A stretch of DNA of 64,000 bases from Cedecea sp000277545 (GTDB lineage Bacteria; Pseudomonadota; Gammaproteobacteria; Enterobacterales; Enterobacteriaceae): NCBI GenBank assembly GCA_050847315.1, contig CP193791.1. One strand, given 5' to 3'. Both the position numbers and the translations under genes were made by a program. Positions 25,262-34,172 of the stretch are shown here, in pieces. How positions within the stretch are numbered: position 1 is the first letter of the stretch; each line of letters begins with the position of its first letter. The notes under the pieces were generated by a model. That model was not told the DNA's origin. It saw only the letters and a list, made by a program, of their open reading frames with translations, and searched no databases.

Positions 25262-25885
25262 CTACCGGAGGTTAACAAAAATACCGTTGGTGACGTTGTC
25301 GGTGAGACGAACTACATGATATATCACCTGCTTGTTATGGGTCTTGATTTTGCGTTTAATATTTCCTTTATGAGACGAAACGGTTTTTGCCTTGATGTTC
25401 ATTTGATCAGAGATTTGAATCGTTCCCTGTCCTGACATCCACATTTTTAGCATGCTGGACTCTGTGCGACTAAGAGAAAGTGTCGGCAAATTAATATGTC
25501 CAATACATTGTGCATTTTTTGCTAAGTATTCCGCTAAAATATCGTCTAAAGATTCTGGCTTGATGGATTTCGAGCTGATCAGCAGATTTTCTCTGACCAG
25601 AAGATATTCATCAAAGTGAATATTAGCAATCGCCATAAAGACTAAAAATAGCGTCCCTGGATGTTGATTTATGATCTGCTTAATTCTCTGACTGCTTTCC
25701 GGGTCATGAATAAAACAGTCTTCATTAATAAACACCACGCTGGGTGCCTGCGACTGGCATGCCTGTGCCAGCTGTTCTACCGTTTCTACATCTGCAATAT
25801 GCCGTTTTCTAACCCCGCGGCTGGCTAAGTAGCCGACAAGCCCCAGCCGGGTATAGCTGCATAAGTCCATAATAATCGTTGACAT
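25262..25885 (-). CDS. rcsA: Colanic acid capsule activator RcsA
   Basis: 207 aa, the same size as in E. coli. The C-terminal LuxR/FixJ-type helix-turn-helix is clear (LSRTESSMLKMWMSGQGTIQ, then IKAKTVSSHKGNIKRKIK). The N-terminal half resembles a degenerate receiver lacking the phosphorylation site. RcsA is a Lon-labile partner of RcsB; the heterodimer activates capsule genes and represses flhDC. GAGGG precedes the ATG at 25885. DsrA, encoded in this window, relieves H-NS silencing of rcsA in E. coli. A long leader with a putative RcsAB box lies upstream. Confidence 0.95.
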   Translation of the reverse strand: MSTIIMDLCSYTRLGLVGYLASRGVRKRHIADVETVEQLAQACQSQAPSVVFINEDCFIHDPESSQRIKQIINQHPGTLFLVFMAIANIHFDEYLLVRENLLISSKSIKPESLDDILAEYLAKNAQCIGHINLPTLSLSRTESSMLKMWMSGQGTIQISDQMNIKAKTVSSHKGNIKRKIKTHNKQVIYHVVRLTDNVTNGIFVNLR

Positions 25886-26193
25886 AGCAAACCCTCACTA
25901 AGCGCGTTATACCCGTAATAATCAGGAGCGCAGATTGAAAGCTGTACTGGTTTTGTACCGCGAGTGACAATGTCAGTCCCAGGGCAAAGCCAATCCGCCG
26001 CATTTTCCGCAGTTCTAATTATTTATGGGTAACCATTATTAATAATTTAAAAGGCGAAATCACTATCCCGGAAAGTTGCCTATAATTTGCCAGGAATGTT
26101 CTTAAAGTAAAGTGAATGTTGTGTATTGTGAGCAAGGTAAAAACTTATATTCCGCGCCAGATATATCTTGGCGGATGTTATTAACATATTTTT
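25886..26193. other. rcsA promoter and leader region
   Basis: About 310 AT-rich bases between rcsA and the putative RcsAB box. A-T richness fits H-NS silencing. A TATAAT at 26081-26086 is on the plus strand, where there is no gene to transcribe. No start site could be fixed for rcsA. Confidence 0.4.
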
Positions 26194-26208
26194 TTAGGAA
26201 TATCCTCA
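26194..26208. promoter_or_regulatory. Putative RcsAB box
   Basis: TTAGGAATATCCTCA resembles the RcsAB consensus (TaAGaatatTCctA), with an intact GAATAT-C core and dyad symmetry. It lies ~310 bases upstream of rcsA, compatible with RcsAB autoregulation, and 27 bases beyond the end of fliR. Confidence 0.45.
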
Positions 26209-26234
26209 GAGAGGCAGTATGAAAATCAGGGTTA

Positions 26235-27020
26235 TTAATTTGCGGGGATTTCACTGACAATATCCGCGAGCAGATCAAAAATCTCGCCGAATAAATGTTC
26301 GGTAAAGGGGGCGATAAGCGGCATCATTACCATAAAAATAAGCATGCCGATAGATAAGGTGACGGGGAAACCGATAACAAATACCGATAGCTGGGGAGCC
26401 ATACGGTTTAACAGTCCCAGGGCGATGTTAAGCGTTAGTAACAAAGTGATTAACGGCAGGGCCAGCATCAGGCCATTGAGAAAGATCAGACCGCCCGCTC
26501 GGGTCAGCGCCATAAACGCGTTGCTGTTGATCGGTTCGCCGCCGATGGGCAGGGTATGAAAAGTATCGACCAGCATCGAAATCAGCCATAAATGGCCGTT
26601 AAAGGTCAGGAACAGCAGCATCGCCAGAATATCAAGAAAGCGGGCCAGAACCGGCATATTGAGGCGACTGCCCGGATCGAAGAAGGTGGCGAAAGAGAGC
26701 CCCATTTGCAGGCCCACAAGTTCCCCGGCGGTACGCACGGCAGCAAAAGCGAACTGCATCGTAAAACCCAGCGCCACACCGATAAGAATTTGTTGTATTG
26801 CCAGCCAGAAACCCGCGGCAGAAAAGATCGTCACCCCTGTTGCGGGCAGGGAAGGCGCGATGATAAAGGTGATCATTAGCCCGAGCCCAAGCTTAACCCG
26901 CTTGGGGATCGATCGCTCGCTCAGGATGGGGGCGGTCATGATCAGCGCCAGCACGCGCAGCAGCGGCCAGAAATAGAGGCTTAGCCAGTTTAGCCACTGG
27001 GTGCTGTCAACGTGGATCAT
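26235..27020 (-). CDS. fliR: Flagellar type III export gate protein FliR
   Basis: 261 aa, as in E. coli. A polytopic inner-membrane protein and part of the FliPQR export channel at the core of the MS ring. The start is MIHVDSTQWLNWLSLYFWPL; hydrophobic helices run through VLALIMTAPILSERSIP and LAIQQILIGVALGFTMQFAF, with the conserved GLQMGLSFATFFDPGSRLN loop. It overlaps fliQ by four bases (ATGA) and is the last gene of the fliLMNOPQR operon. No T-run terminator is visible before rcsA. Confidence 0.97.
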   Translation of the reverse strand: MIHVDSTQWLNWLSLYFWPLLRVLALIMTAPILSERSIPKRVKLGLGLMITFIIAPSLPATGVTIFSAAGFWLAIQQILIGVALGFTMQFAFAAVRTAGELVGLQMGLSFATFFDPGSRLNMPVLARFLDILAMLLFLTFNGHLWLISMLVDTFHTLPIGGEPINSNAFMALTRAGGLIFLNGLMLALPLITLLLTLNIALGLLNRMAPQLSVFVIGFPVTLSIGMLIFMVMMPLIAPFTEHLFGEIFDLLADIVSEIPAN

Positions 27021-27286
27021 CCAATGGTGTTCGGCAGATTGGTCAGCAGGGAACGCATGTAATCCAGCAGCAGGTTAAGCATCCACGGCCCGGCAATGAC
27101 GATGGTCACGAACACGGCCAGAATTTTTGGAATAAACGACAGCGTCATTTCGTTGATCTGCGTGGCCGCCTGCAGCAGGCTGATAACCAGGCCGCTTATC
27201 AGCGCAACCAGCAGCAGCGGGGCCGCAAGGGCAAGGGCCACCTTCATCGCTTCGGTGCCCATCATCATGACCGATTCTGGCGTCAT
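27017..27286 (-). CDS. fliQ: Flagellar export gate protein FliQ
   Basis: 89 aa, the standard length. Two membrane helices (LALAAPLLLVALISGLVISL and IPKILAVFVTIVIAGPWML) joined by the conserved QAATQINEMTLSF loop. Several copies pack with FliP and FliR in the export gate. It is 12 bases downstream of fliP and overlaps fliR. Confidence 0.97.
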   Translation of the reverse strand: MTPESVMMMGTEAMKVALALAAPLLLVALISGLVISLLQAATQINEMTLSFIPKILAVFVTIVIAGPWMLNLLLDYMRSLLTNLPNTIG

Positions 27287-27298
27287 TTTCTTTCTCCG

Positions 27299-28042
27299 CT
27301 AGCTGTAAAAACTTTGCGCCAAGGAACCCACCAACAGCTGCCAGCCGTCGACCAGCACGAAAAGCATCAGCTTAAAGGGCAGGGCAATTGTCGCGGGGGG
27401 AACCATCATCATCCCGAGCGCCATCAGGACGCTGGCGATCACGAGGTCGATAATCAGGAACGGGATAAATACGGTAAAACCAATCTGGAACGCGGTTTTC
27501 AGCTCGCTGGTGACATAGGCAGGCAGCAGAATACGCATCGGCACGGCTTCCGGTCCCTGCAGCGGCTGAGTGTTCGCCAGACGTGCAAACAGCGCCAGAT
27601 CGGCTTCACGGGTTTGGCGCAGCATAAATTCGCGCAGCGGCTGAGCGCCTTTATCCATCGCCACTTCCATCGAGATCTTGTCTTCGCTGAAGGGCTGGTA
27701 GGCGTCGGTATAAATTTTGTCGAACACCGGCGACATAATAAAAAAGGTCAAAAACAGCGCCAGGCCAACCAGCACCTGGTTAGGCGGGGCGGACGGTGTG
27801 CCCAGGGCGTTACGCAGCAGGCCAAAAACGATGATGATGCGCGTAAAGCTGGTCATCATCAGCAAAATGGCCGGCAGGAAGGTCAGGGAGGTAATAAAGA
27901 CCAGCGTCTGCACCGGCAAGGACCAGCTCTGCCCGCCGTTGGCGAGGGGCTGGCTTATCAGGCCCGGTAATTGTGCGAAGGCGGCCGCAGGGAGGAGCAA
28001 AAATAGGCCCGGTAACGAGAGCGTCAGCAAACGTTTCATCAA
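27299..28042 (-). CDS. fliP: Flagellar export gate protein FliP
   Basis: 247 aa (E. coli 245). A cleaved signal peptide (MMKRLLTLSLPGLFLLLPAA), then helices including LVFITSLTFLPAILLMMTSF and the conserved TRIIIVFGLLRNALGT, a periplasmic domain, and the C-terminal helices ending with VDGWQLLVGSLAQSFYS. Five copies form the helical export channel with FliQ and FliR. The start overlaps the end of fliO by four bases. Confidence 0.97.
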   Translation of the reverse strand: MMKRLLTLSLPGLFLLLPAAAFAQLPGLISQPLANGGQSWSLPVQTLVFITSLTFLPAILLMMTSFTRIIIVFGLLRNALGTPSAPPNQVLVGLALFLTFFIMSPVFDKIYTDAYQPFSEDKISMEVAMDKGAQPLREFMLRQTREADLALFARLANTQPLQGPEAVPMRILLPAYVTSELKTAFQIGFTVFIPFLIIDLVIASVLMALGMMMVPPATIALPFKLMLFVLVDGWQLLVGSLAQSFYS

Positions 28043-28419
28043 TCTTTCCCGTTACGTTTAAGCAGGTTCTTCATCAGTTTCTGGAAATCGGCAGGCGCGG
28101 GGGCTTTTTCAACCATATCCGTGACCGGCGCAGGAGGCAGCGTGTGCAGGTGAGTGATTTGGCTGGCGGTGACGCCGAGGACCAGACGAGCGTCTTCGAC
28201 GTCCACCACCACAACGCGCTCGCGCGGGCCTACGCTCACGCTGGCGCTAATGTTCAGCGACTTCTTTACGCCGACGCCCGCCCCGTGAAAACCAAAGCGC
28301 TTTGCCAGCCATGCGGCCACCAGAATAAAAATAACAATGCCGGCCAACGCCCCGCTGACCTGAACAAGCGGCGAGCTGGCGTTGACGCTGGGCTGAGTGA
28401 CGGTGGCCTGGGTTGTCAT
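28039..28419 (-). CDS. fliO: Flagellar biosynthesis protein FliO
   Basis: 126 aa (E. coli 121). A single membrane helix (VSGALAGIVIFILVAAWLAK) followed by a cytoplasmic tail with the ERVVVVDVEDARLVLGVTAS segment typical of FliO. It helps assemble the FliP complex and is not part of the finished channel. It starts one base after the fliN stop and overlaps fliP. Confidence 0.95.
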   Translation of the reverse strand: MTTQATVTQPSVNASSPLVQVSGALAGIVIFILVAAWLAKRFGFHGAGVGVKKSLNISASVSVGPRERVVVVDVEDARLVLGVTASQITHLHTLPPAPVTDMVEKAPAPADFQKLMKNLLKRNGKD

Positions 28420-28830
28420 TTAGCGGCTCAGGCGACGCATACGTTCTGATGGGGTGATGATGTCGGTAATTCGCACGCCGTATTTGTCGGCGACGACAAC
28501 CACTTCCCCCTGGGCAATCAGGTAACCGTTGATCAGAATATCCAGCGGCTCGCCGGCCAGTCCGTCAAGCGCGACCACGGAACCCTGCGTCAGGCGCAGC
28601 AGCTCTTTGATGGTCATGCGGGTACGGCCCAGTTCGACGGTCAGCTTGACCGGAATGTCCATGATCAGGTCGATATCCTGTACGTTGCCGGCAATGTCAT
28701 TGCCTTCCAGCGCGCGGAATACGTTATCCGCGGTACTTTTCCCGGAACTTTTCTGCTCGTTTAACGCATCAGCCCACAGATCGTCCACTGAGCCTGCATT
28801 GTCATCGGACGGTTGATTAATATCACTCAT
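28420..28830 (-). CDS. fliN: Flagellar motor switch protein FliN
   Basis: 136 aa (E. coli 137). An acidic N-terminal region binds FliH, and the C-terminal SpoA domain (LIMDIPVKLTVELGRTRMTI then LLRLTQGSVVALDGLAGEPL) forms the C-ring base together with FliM. The start overlaps fliM by four bases, so the switch proteins are translationally coupled. Confidence 0.97.
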   Translation of the reverse strand: MSDINQPSDDNAGSVDDLWADALNEQKSSGKSTADNVFRALEGNDIAGNVQDIDLIMDIPVKLTVELGRTRMTIKELLRLTQGSVVALDGLAGEPLDILINGYLIAQGEVVVVADKYGVRITDIITPSERMRRLSR

Positions 28831-29831
28831 TTGGGCTGTTCCTCATTCAGCGAATTCAATATCGGGTTGATCAAATGTTCGACGCGCAGGGCATACTGGC
28901 CGTTAATGGTGCCGTACTGGCTGGTCAGGACCGGTACGCCATCCACGTGCGCGATAATACGATCTGGCTTTTCGATGGGCAGCACATCGCCAGGTTTCAG
29001 TTTTAGGATTTGGGATAACCGCAGCGGGATATCGGCGAAGTTCGCCACCAATTCCAGCTCGGAATGCTGCACCTGGCGCACCAGGGTGTCGCGCCAGCTT
29101 TGATCTTCCTGACGGGAGTTCTCCAGCGGAGGGTTCACCAGCAGCTCGCGCAGCGGTTCAATCATGCTGAACGGCAGGCAGATGTTGAACTCCCCGGTCA
29201 GGTTGCCAATTTCGACGTGGAACGGGGTGTTAACCACGATGTCGTTAGGCGACGTGGTGATGTTGGTAAATTTAACCTGCATCTCCGAACGAACGTATTC
29301 CACGTCCAGCGGGTAAATCGCCTTCCACGCGTCGCTGTAGGATTCCAGCGCCAGCTTCAGCATACGGTTGATCACGCGCTGTTCGGTGTGGGTAAACTCC
29401 CGGCCTTCCACTTTCGTTGGGAAGCGGCCATCCCCGCCAAACAGGTTGTCTACCGCAATAAACACCAGGCTGGGTGAAAAGACGAACAGCCCGGTGCCGC
29501 GCAGCGGTTTCAGGTGAATCAGGTTCAGGTTAGTTGGTACCGGCAGGTTGCGGGCAAACTCATGATACGGCTGGATACGGATGGCCCCGACGGTGATGTC
29601 CGGGCTACGACGCAGCAGGTTAAACAGCCCCATACGGAACTGACGAGAAAAACGCTCGTTAATAATTTCCAGCGCCTGCAGGCGCTCACGCACCACGCGA
29701 CGCTGGGTATTCGGGTCATAGGGACGAATATCGGATTCGCCCGGCGCCCCGGCCTTCGGCTCGTCGTTATTCTCACTGTCGCCGTTTAACAGCGCATCGA
29801 TTTCGGCCTGAGAAAGAATACTGTCGCCCAT
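28827..29831 (-). CDS. fliM: Flagellar motor switch protein FliM
   Basis: 334 aa, identical in length to E. coli FliM. The N-terminal CheY-P binding peptide is intact (MGDSILSQAEIDALLNG), followed by the middle CheC-like domain that binds FliG (with GGxG in LFGGDGRFPTKVEGREFT) and a C-terminal SpoA domain that pairs with FliN. It sets the direction of rotation. It lies four bases after fliL and overlaps fliN. Confidence 0.97.
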   Translation of the reverse strand: MGDSILSQAEIDALLNGDSENNDEPKAGAPGESDIRPYDPNTQRRVVRERLQALEIINERFSRQFRMGLFNLLRRSPDITVGAIRIQPYHEFARNLPVPTNLNLIHLKPLRGTGLFVFSPSLVFIAVDNLFGGDGRFPTKVEGREFTHTEQRVINRMLKLALESYSDAWKAIYPLDVEYVRSEMQVKFTNITTSPNDIVVNTPFHVEIGNLTGEFNICLPFSMIEPLRELLVNPPLENSRQEDQSWRDTLVRQVQHSELELVANFADIPLRLSQILKLKPGDVLPIEKPDRIIAHVDGVPVLTSQYGTINGQYALRVEHLINPILNSLNEEQPK

Positions 29832-29835
29832 GGAC

Positions 29836-30303
29836 TTACCGCAAGATAAAGGCGGTATACAGCACGTCGCTGACTACCTGTTGAGGTTGCCCGGCGACCA
29901 GAGGCGGCGCCAGAGTAGTTTTAATCGCTTCCACCAGCTTCTGCTTACCGGCATCGGTAGCAAGCTGATTGGCGTCCTGGCGAGAGAACAGCAGCAACAG
30001 ACGGCTGCGGACTTCCGGCAGGAATTCGCTCAGGCGCTGGCGGGTCGCTTCATCTTTCAAACGCAGCGTGACGCCGATGTACAACACGCGATCCGCATCA
30101 CCCAGATTGACGGTAAACGTATCCAGAGCGAAGAACACTGGCGCAGGCGGCGGCTCAGGCGTTTTAGCCTGGGCTGTGGCTGGCGTTTGCTGCATGCGCC
30201 AGTAGCTGTAGCCTGCGGTGGCGCACGCGGCGAGTGTGATAAGAACCAGTATCGGCACCCAGATGGCGCGTTTACGGCCTTTCGTGATAGCGGTATCAGT
30301 CAT
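29836..30303 (-). CDS. fliL: Flagellar basal body-associated protein FliL
   Basis: 155 aa (E. coli 154). I chose the ATG at 30303 (MTDTAITKGRKRAIWVPILV); a 13-codon upstream extension is not conserved. One membrane helix near the N terminus and a periplasmic domain with FALDTFTVNLGDADRVLYIG and VRSRLLLLFSRQDANQL. FliL stabilises stator complexes around the motor. It is the first gene of the fliL-fliR operon. Confidence 0.96.
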   Translation of the reverse strand: MTDTAITKGRKRAIWVPILVLITLAACATAGYSYWRMQQTPATAQAKTPEPPPAPVFFALDTFTVNLGDADRVLYIGVTLRLKDEATRQRLSEFLPEVRSRLLLLFSRQDANQLATDAGKQKLVEAIKTTLAPPLVAGQPQQVVSDVLYTAFILR

Positions 30304-30339
30304 TGAACGCTTTATTCCTGTATCGGTACTGCTGAATAG

Positions 30340-30367
30340 CAATTATCCCGTGTCTCCGGGCGGTCAA
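30340..30367 (-). promoter_or_regulatory. Putative class 2 promoter of fliL operon
   Basis: In minus-strand sense, TTGACC (30367-30362), a 16-base spacer and TAATTG (30345-30340), about 30 bases before the fliL start. In E. coli the fliL operon is a class 2, FlhDC-activated sigma-70 operon. I could not delimit the FlhDC site. Confidence 0.4.
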
Positions 30368-30424
30368 AGCCCGGAAAACACACGTTTATTGTCGCTAGCT
30401 CTGGCGTTTACCCTTTAACGGGGC

Positions 30425-31666
30425 TCAGGCGAAGATATCCACCGCGCCGTTGCTGCTGGCCAGACGCTGCAGGCTATCGGCCACCGGGAGCGGTTCGACG
30501 TCATTGCCATTAAGGGAAAAACGTTCCCCGCTGCGGGTGCTTTGCTGCTGTTGCTGCTGGCCGGACTGCTGCTGAGCGAAGCTTTCGCTGCTGATGTTGC
30601 TCTGGCCAAGCTGGATACCGCTTTCCGCCAGCGCAGTACGCAGTGACGGCAGCGCGGCTTCAAGCGCGGCGCGCACGTGACTGTGCGGCGACATCATCTG
30701 CAGCTGCGCCTGGTTATCTTCTAGTTTTAGACTAATTTGCACCTGACCGAGATCTTCCGGGTGCAATCTCAGCTCGGCGCTGTGCTGGCCCTGGCGGGTA
30801 AACAGCGTAACGTGCTGAGAAATCTGCTGTTGCCACTCATGGCTTCCTAACTGGGCGCTGATCATCGGTGCCGTAGGGGTAGCGATGTGCGTTGTGGTTG
30901 GGGTAGCGACGGTGGCGCTGCTGATGGCCGGGGTTAACTGCGCCGTAACTGGGGCGGTGTTATTTGCCTGCGGAGCAGCGTTATCTCGGCTGTCAGGCGT
31001 GTTACTGGCAACCAGTTGGGCTTTGTCATCCCCCTGCGGCTGAGCAGCTGCCGGGGTATTGGCTGCAACAGATTTACTGTCTGCAAGCGTTGCGCCCGCC
31101 GGAGCGGTTTTCTTCCCGCTGCCGCCAGCAGGCAGCAGGCTGTCCGCGGTATTTTTGCCTGCGGTATTCCCTGCCGCAGAGGTCAGGGCGGACAGCGATG
31201 CCGTGTCGGTAGCTGTTTTAGCTAGCGCCGCGGGCTGTGCAGCGGTCACGGGCTGAGGCAGCATCGCAAACAGCGCGCTGAGCGTTTGCAGCTCCGCGTC
31301 GCTCAGGGGCTTATCGGTTTTGGCGTCTTTCAGCTCCGCCTCTGGCTTATCACCCGTTTCTGTTTTGCCGAGGGAAGTGAGCAGGGTGGAAAGCGCTTCA
31401 GGTTGCTCCGGTGAGTTCAGCAGTTCAGCGAGAGCTGCCTGGCCGTCCTGGGTCTCACCTTTAGCGGCATTGGCCGCGGCAACTTTGCTTAACGCCGCGC
31501 CCAGAGGCAGCGATTTGCCGTCCTCTAAAGCGACGTTTGCCGGCAAAGCTTTGCCCAGCAGAGTCAGGAAGTCTTCACCGAAGCCTTTGCCGTCCGCGAC
31601 TTTTGCATCCCCGGCGGCAGCGGTATCGGCCCCGGTGTTTAACAGAATTTTTGGCAATGTGATCAT
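30425..31666 (-). CDS. fliK: Flagellar hook-length control protein FliK
   Basis: 413 aa, longer than in E. coli (375). The N-terminal ~270 residues are low in complexity, rich in Ala, Thr and Pro (secreted ruler portion). The C-terminal core has the conserved QHSAELRLHPEDLGQVQISL region needed to switch FlhB export specificity, then a glutamine-rich stretch (QQQSGQQQQQQ) before the end. It overlaps fliJ by four bases and is the last gene of the fliF-fliK operon. Confidence 0.95.
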   Translation of the reverse strand: MITLPKILLNTGADTAAAGDAKVADGKGFGEDFLTLLGKALPANVALEDGKSLPLGAALSKVAAANAAKGETQDGQAALAELLNSPEQPEALSTLLTSLGKTETGDKPEAELKDAKTDKPLSDAELQTLSALFAMLPQPVTAAQPAALAKTATDTASLSALTSAAGNTAGKNTADSLLPAGGSGKKTAPAGATLADSKSVAANTPAAAQPQGDDKAQLVASNTPDSRDNAAPQANNTAPVTAQLTPAISSATVATPTTTHIATPTAPMISAQLGSHEWQQQISQHVTLFTRQGQHSAELRLHPEDLGQVQISLKLEDNQAQLQMMSPHSHVRAALEAALPSLRTALAESGIQLGQSNISSESFAQQQSGQQQQQQSTRSGERFSLNGNDVEPLPVADSLQRLASSNGAVDIFA

Positions 31667-32106
31667 TCACCTTTCCTCAATGTGGCCCGCTGGGCGTATT
31701 CGTCCATCTGCTTCTGATCGAGTCTGTTCTCTGCGAGCAACAGCTCCGCTGCCTTTCTGTCCTGCAGGGTTTGCCATGCCTGCAGGCGCTTTTGTTTTTC
31801 CTGCCACGCGCCCAATGCCTGATCAACTTTATTGGACCACTGCATCAGCTGCTGGCGGTGCTGTTCGATGGCTTTTTCCAGCGTGCGTATAAACTGCTGG
31901 TAGTTCTGCCAGCGGGTGCTGGCAATCCCCTGGCTCATGTTGTCATTCAGGCTGTTGCTGTACTCAAACTGATAGTTAATCAGCATGTTGAGTTGCTCTT
32001 CCGCCTGCTGGCAACCCCGGCGCATCTCCCCTAAACGAATCGCCGCTTTTTCCACTTCCTGGGCGGCGAGTTCACGCAAAGTATCCAGTGCGCTGTTTTG
32101 GTTCAT
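31663..32106 (-). CDS. fliJ: Flagellar export chaperone/ATPase stalk protein FliJ
   Basis: 147 aa, the same as in E. coli. I chose the ATG at 32106, which has GAGG five bases upstream; a GTG two codons earlier is possible. The whole protein is a coiled coil (AIRLGEMRRGCQQAEEQLNM, then KAIEQHRQQLMQWSNKVDQA). It inserts in the FliI ring and links it to FlhA, and escorts hook-type substrates. Confidence 0.95.
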   Translation of the reverse strand: MNQNSALDTLRELAAQEVEKAAIRLGEMRRGCQQAEEQLNMLINYQFEYSNSLNDNMSQGIASTRWQNYQQFIRTLEKAIEQHRQQLMQWSNKVDQALGAWQEKQKRLQAWQTLQDRKAAELLLAENRLDQKQMDEYAQRATLRKGE

Positions 32107-32118
32107 GGTCACCTCTCA

Positions 32119-33477
32119 TCAAACCGTGGGGAAAAGCGTCTCCAGTGCGAGGCTGGCTTCTTCCCAGTTTGCGCGTTCAAAAATGCCTTGTTGCAGGAAG
32201 GCTTCAAGATGCGGCCACAGTTCAATGGCCTTATCGAGCATAGGATCGCTGCCTTTGGCGTAAGCCCCCACGCTCACCAAATCACGGTTGCGCTGGAAGC
32301 TGGATAACAACTGTTTGAAACGACGTACCCGGGCGTAATGCTGCTCGGTAATCAACGATGTCATGGCTCGGCTGATAGAAGCTTCGATGTCGATGGCCGG
32401 GTAGTGGCCAGCTTCTGCCAGGCGGCGCGACAGCACAATGTGGCCGTCAAGAATGGCTCGCGCGGAGTCGGCGATCGGGTCCTGCTGATCGTCGCCTTCG
32501 GTGAGTACGGTATAAAACGCGGTAATAGAGCCGCCGCCGTGTATGCCGTTCCCCGCACGTTCAACCAGCGCCGGGAGCTTGGCAAAGACCGAAGGCGGAT
32601 AGCCTTTGGTCGCCGGAGGTTCGCCAATGGCGAGGGCGATTTCACGCTGGGCCATGGCGTAACGCGTCAGTGAATCCATGATCAGCAGGACGTGCTGGCC
32701 GCGATCGCGGAAGTCTTCGGCGATTCTTGTCGCATAGGCGGCACCCTGCATACGCAGCAGCGGAGAAACGTCCGCCGGGGCGGCAATCACAACGGAACGC
32801 GCCCGGCCTTCGGCACCGAGAATGTTCTCGATAAAGTCTTTTACTTCGCGACCACGCTCGCCAATCAGGCCCACGACGATCACGTCAGCCTGGGTATAAC
32901 GCGCCATCATGCCGAGCAGGACGCTTTTCCCCACGCCTGAACCGGCAAACAGGCCCATACGCTGCCCGCGACCTACCGTCAGCAGGGCATTAATCGGGCG
33001 AACGCCAACGTCAAGAACATGTTCAATCGCGGTACGCTGGAGCGGGTTAAACGGGGCTGCACCCAGCGCGCCCATCAGGTCGGAATCCGGCGAAGGCAGC
33101 CCGTCGAGCGGGCGGCCGCTGCCGTCGAGCACGCGGCCAAGCAGGGCGGGGCCGAGCGGCAGTTTTTTACCGCTGTGCAGGCCTTCCGCCGTCGCCGAAC
33201 GGGCATAAACCCGGGCGCCAGGCAAAATGCCTTCCACTTCTTCCAGCGGCATCAGAAACAGTTTGTGACCGTTGAAGCCCACGACTTCACATTCGACTTC
33301 GCGATCGTGCTGTTCAATGATGCAGGTCGCGCCCAGCGCCAGCTGCAGGCCAGTAGCCTCCAGGACCAGGCCGGTGGCGCGGGTCAGGCGGCCGTAGCGG
33401 CGAACGGACGGCAGTTCGACCATCCGCGCTTCAAAATTGTCGAGCGTGTTCAGCCAGCGGGTCAGGCGTGCGGTCAT
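32119..33477 (-). CDS. fliI: Flagellum-specific ATPase FliI
   Basis: 452 aa (E. coli 457). It powers the export of flagellar substrates and is related to the F1 beta subunit. Walker A is GLFAGSGVGKSVLLG, Walker B HVLLIMDSLTRYA, with VVGLIGERGREVKDFI between them. The start at 33477 (MTARLTRWLNTLDNFEARM) matches E. coli; ten upstream in-frame codons belong to fliH sequence. Start and fliH stop share one base (TGATG). Confidence 0.97.
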   Translation of the reverse strand: MTARLTRWLNTLDNFEARMVELPSVRRYGRLTRATGLVLEATGLQLALGATCIIEQHDREVECEVVGFNGHKLFLMPLEEVEGILPGARVYARSATAEGLHSGKKLPLGPALLGRVLDGSGRPLDGLPSPDSDLMGALGAAPFNPLQRTAIEHVLDVGVRPINALLTVGRGQRMGLFAGSGVGKSVLLGMMARYTQADVIVVGLIGERGREVKDFIENILGAEGRARSVVIAAPADVSPLLRMQGAAYATRIAEDFRDRGQHVLLIMDSLTRYAMAQREIALAIGEPPATKGYPPSVFAKLPALVERAGNGIHGGGSITAFYTVLTEGDDQQDPIADSARAILDGHIVLSRRLAEAGHYPAIDIEASISRAMTSLITEQHYARVRRFKQLLSSFQRNRDLVSVGAYAKGSDPMLDKAIELWPHLEAFLQQGIFERANWEEASLALETLFPTV

Positions 33478-34172
33478 CAGAGCACTCCTGGCGCGGCCAG
33501 ACGGCACAGCTCTTGCCAGCGAGTGGCCACGCTGGCGTCAAGGTCGCCTTCATCGGCGGAGACTTTGCAGCCGCCCTGGTGCAGGCTTGGGTCGCCGCGC
33601 AAACGCCAGCCGTGCAGGCTTAGCGTGGCACCCAGCATCTCTTCCACCCGCTGTAAGTCATCCGGGTGTACGCGCAGCTGCGGCTTACCGCTGAACAGCG
33701 GTTCCTGCATCAGCAGGCCCTGAATCTGTTTGATCAGCGCGTTGTTATCTACGGCCGGCGTCTGGCCAATGACCTGCCGCGCGGCTTCCAGCGCCATTTG
33801 CATCAGGCGGGAAGCAATCACGCTGTCCAGCGCATCCAGCGTGTACTGGAATTCGCTCACCAGCTGCTGCATGCGGGCGTGAACCGGTGCCTGCTGCTGA
33901 CGGGCTTCATTGATGCCTTGCTCAAGGCCTTGCTGGAAGCCCGCTTTACGGCCTTCTTCCACGCCCTGATCGTGCCCGGCGGCAAAGCCCGCGCTGTGGC
34001 CCTGTTCTCGGGCCTGGGCCTGCATCATCGCCAGCGTTTGCTGGAGGTCCGGCTCACTTTCCGGCTCTTCCTGCTCGGCCGTCGCTTCCGGCATCACAAT
34101 CTCTTCGAACACCGGCGTAGGGAAGGCGAGGTTTTCAGGCGTCCAGAGTTTCCATGGCAGCGTATTAGACAT
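33477..34172 (-). CDS. fliH: Flagellar assembly protein FliH
   Basis: 231 aa. It regulates FliI and tethers it to FliN at the C ring. N-terminal MSNTLPWKLWTPENLAFP carries the conserved tryptophans that contact FliN and FlhA; the centre has G-x3-G repeats (GHSAGFAAGHDQGVEEGRKA) that form the dimer helix; the C-terminal domain binds FliI. It overlaps fliG by eight bases and fliI by one. Confidence 0.95.
   Translation of the reverse strand: MSNTLPWKLWTPENLAFPTPVFEEIVMPEATAEQEEPESEPDLQQTLAMMQAQAREQGHSAGFAAGHDQGVEEGRKAGFQQGLEQGINEARQQQAPVHARMQQLVSEFQYTLDALDSVIASRLMQMALEAARQVIGQTPAVDNNALIKQIQGLLMQEPLFSGKPQLRVHPDDLQRVEEMLGATLSLHGWRLRGDPSLHQGGCKVSADEGDLDASVATRWQELCRLAAPGVL

Noticed and set aside
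26081..26086. Consensus TATAAT -10 box on the plus strand
   Set aside because: No suitable -35 element and no plus-strand gene downstream; the flanking genes are on the minus strand.
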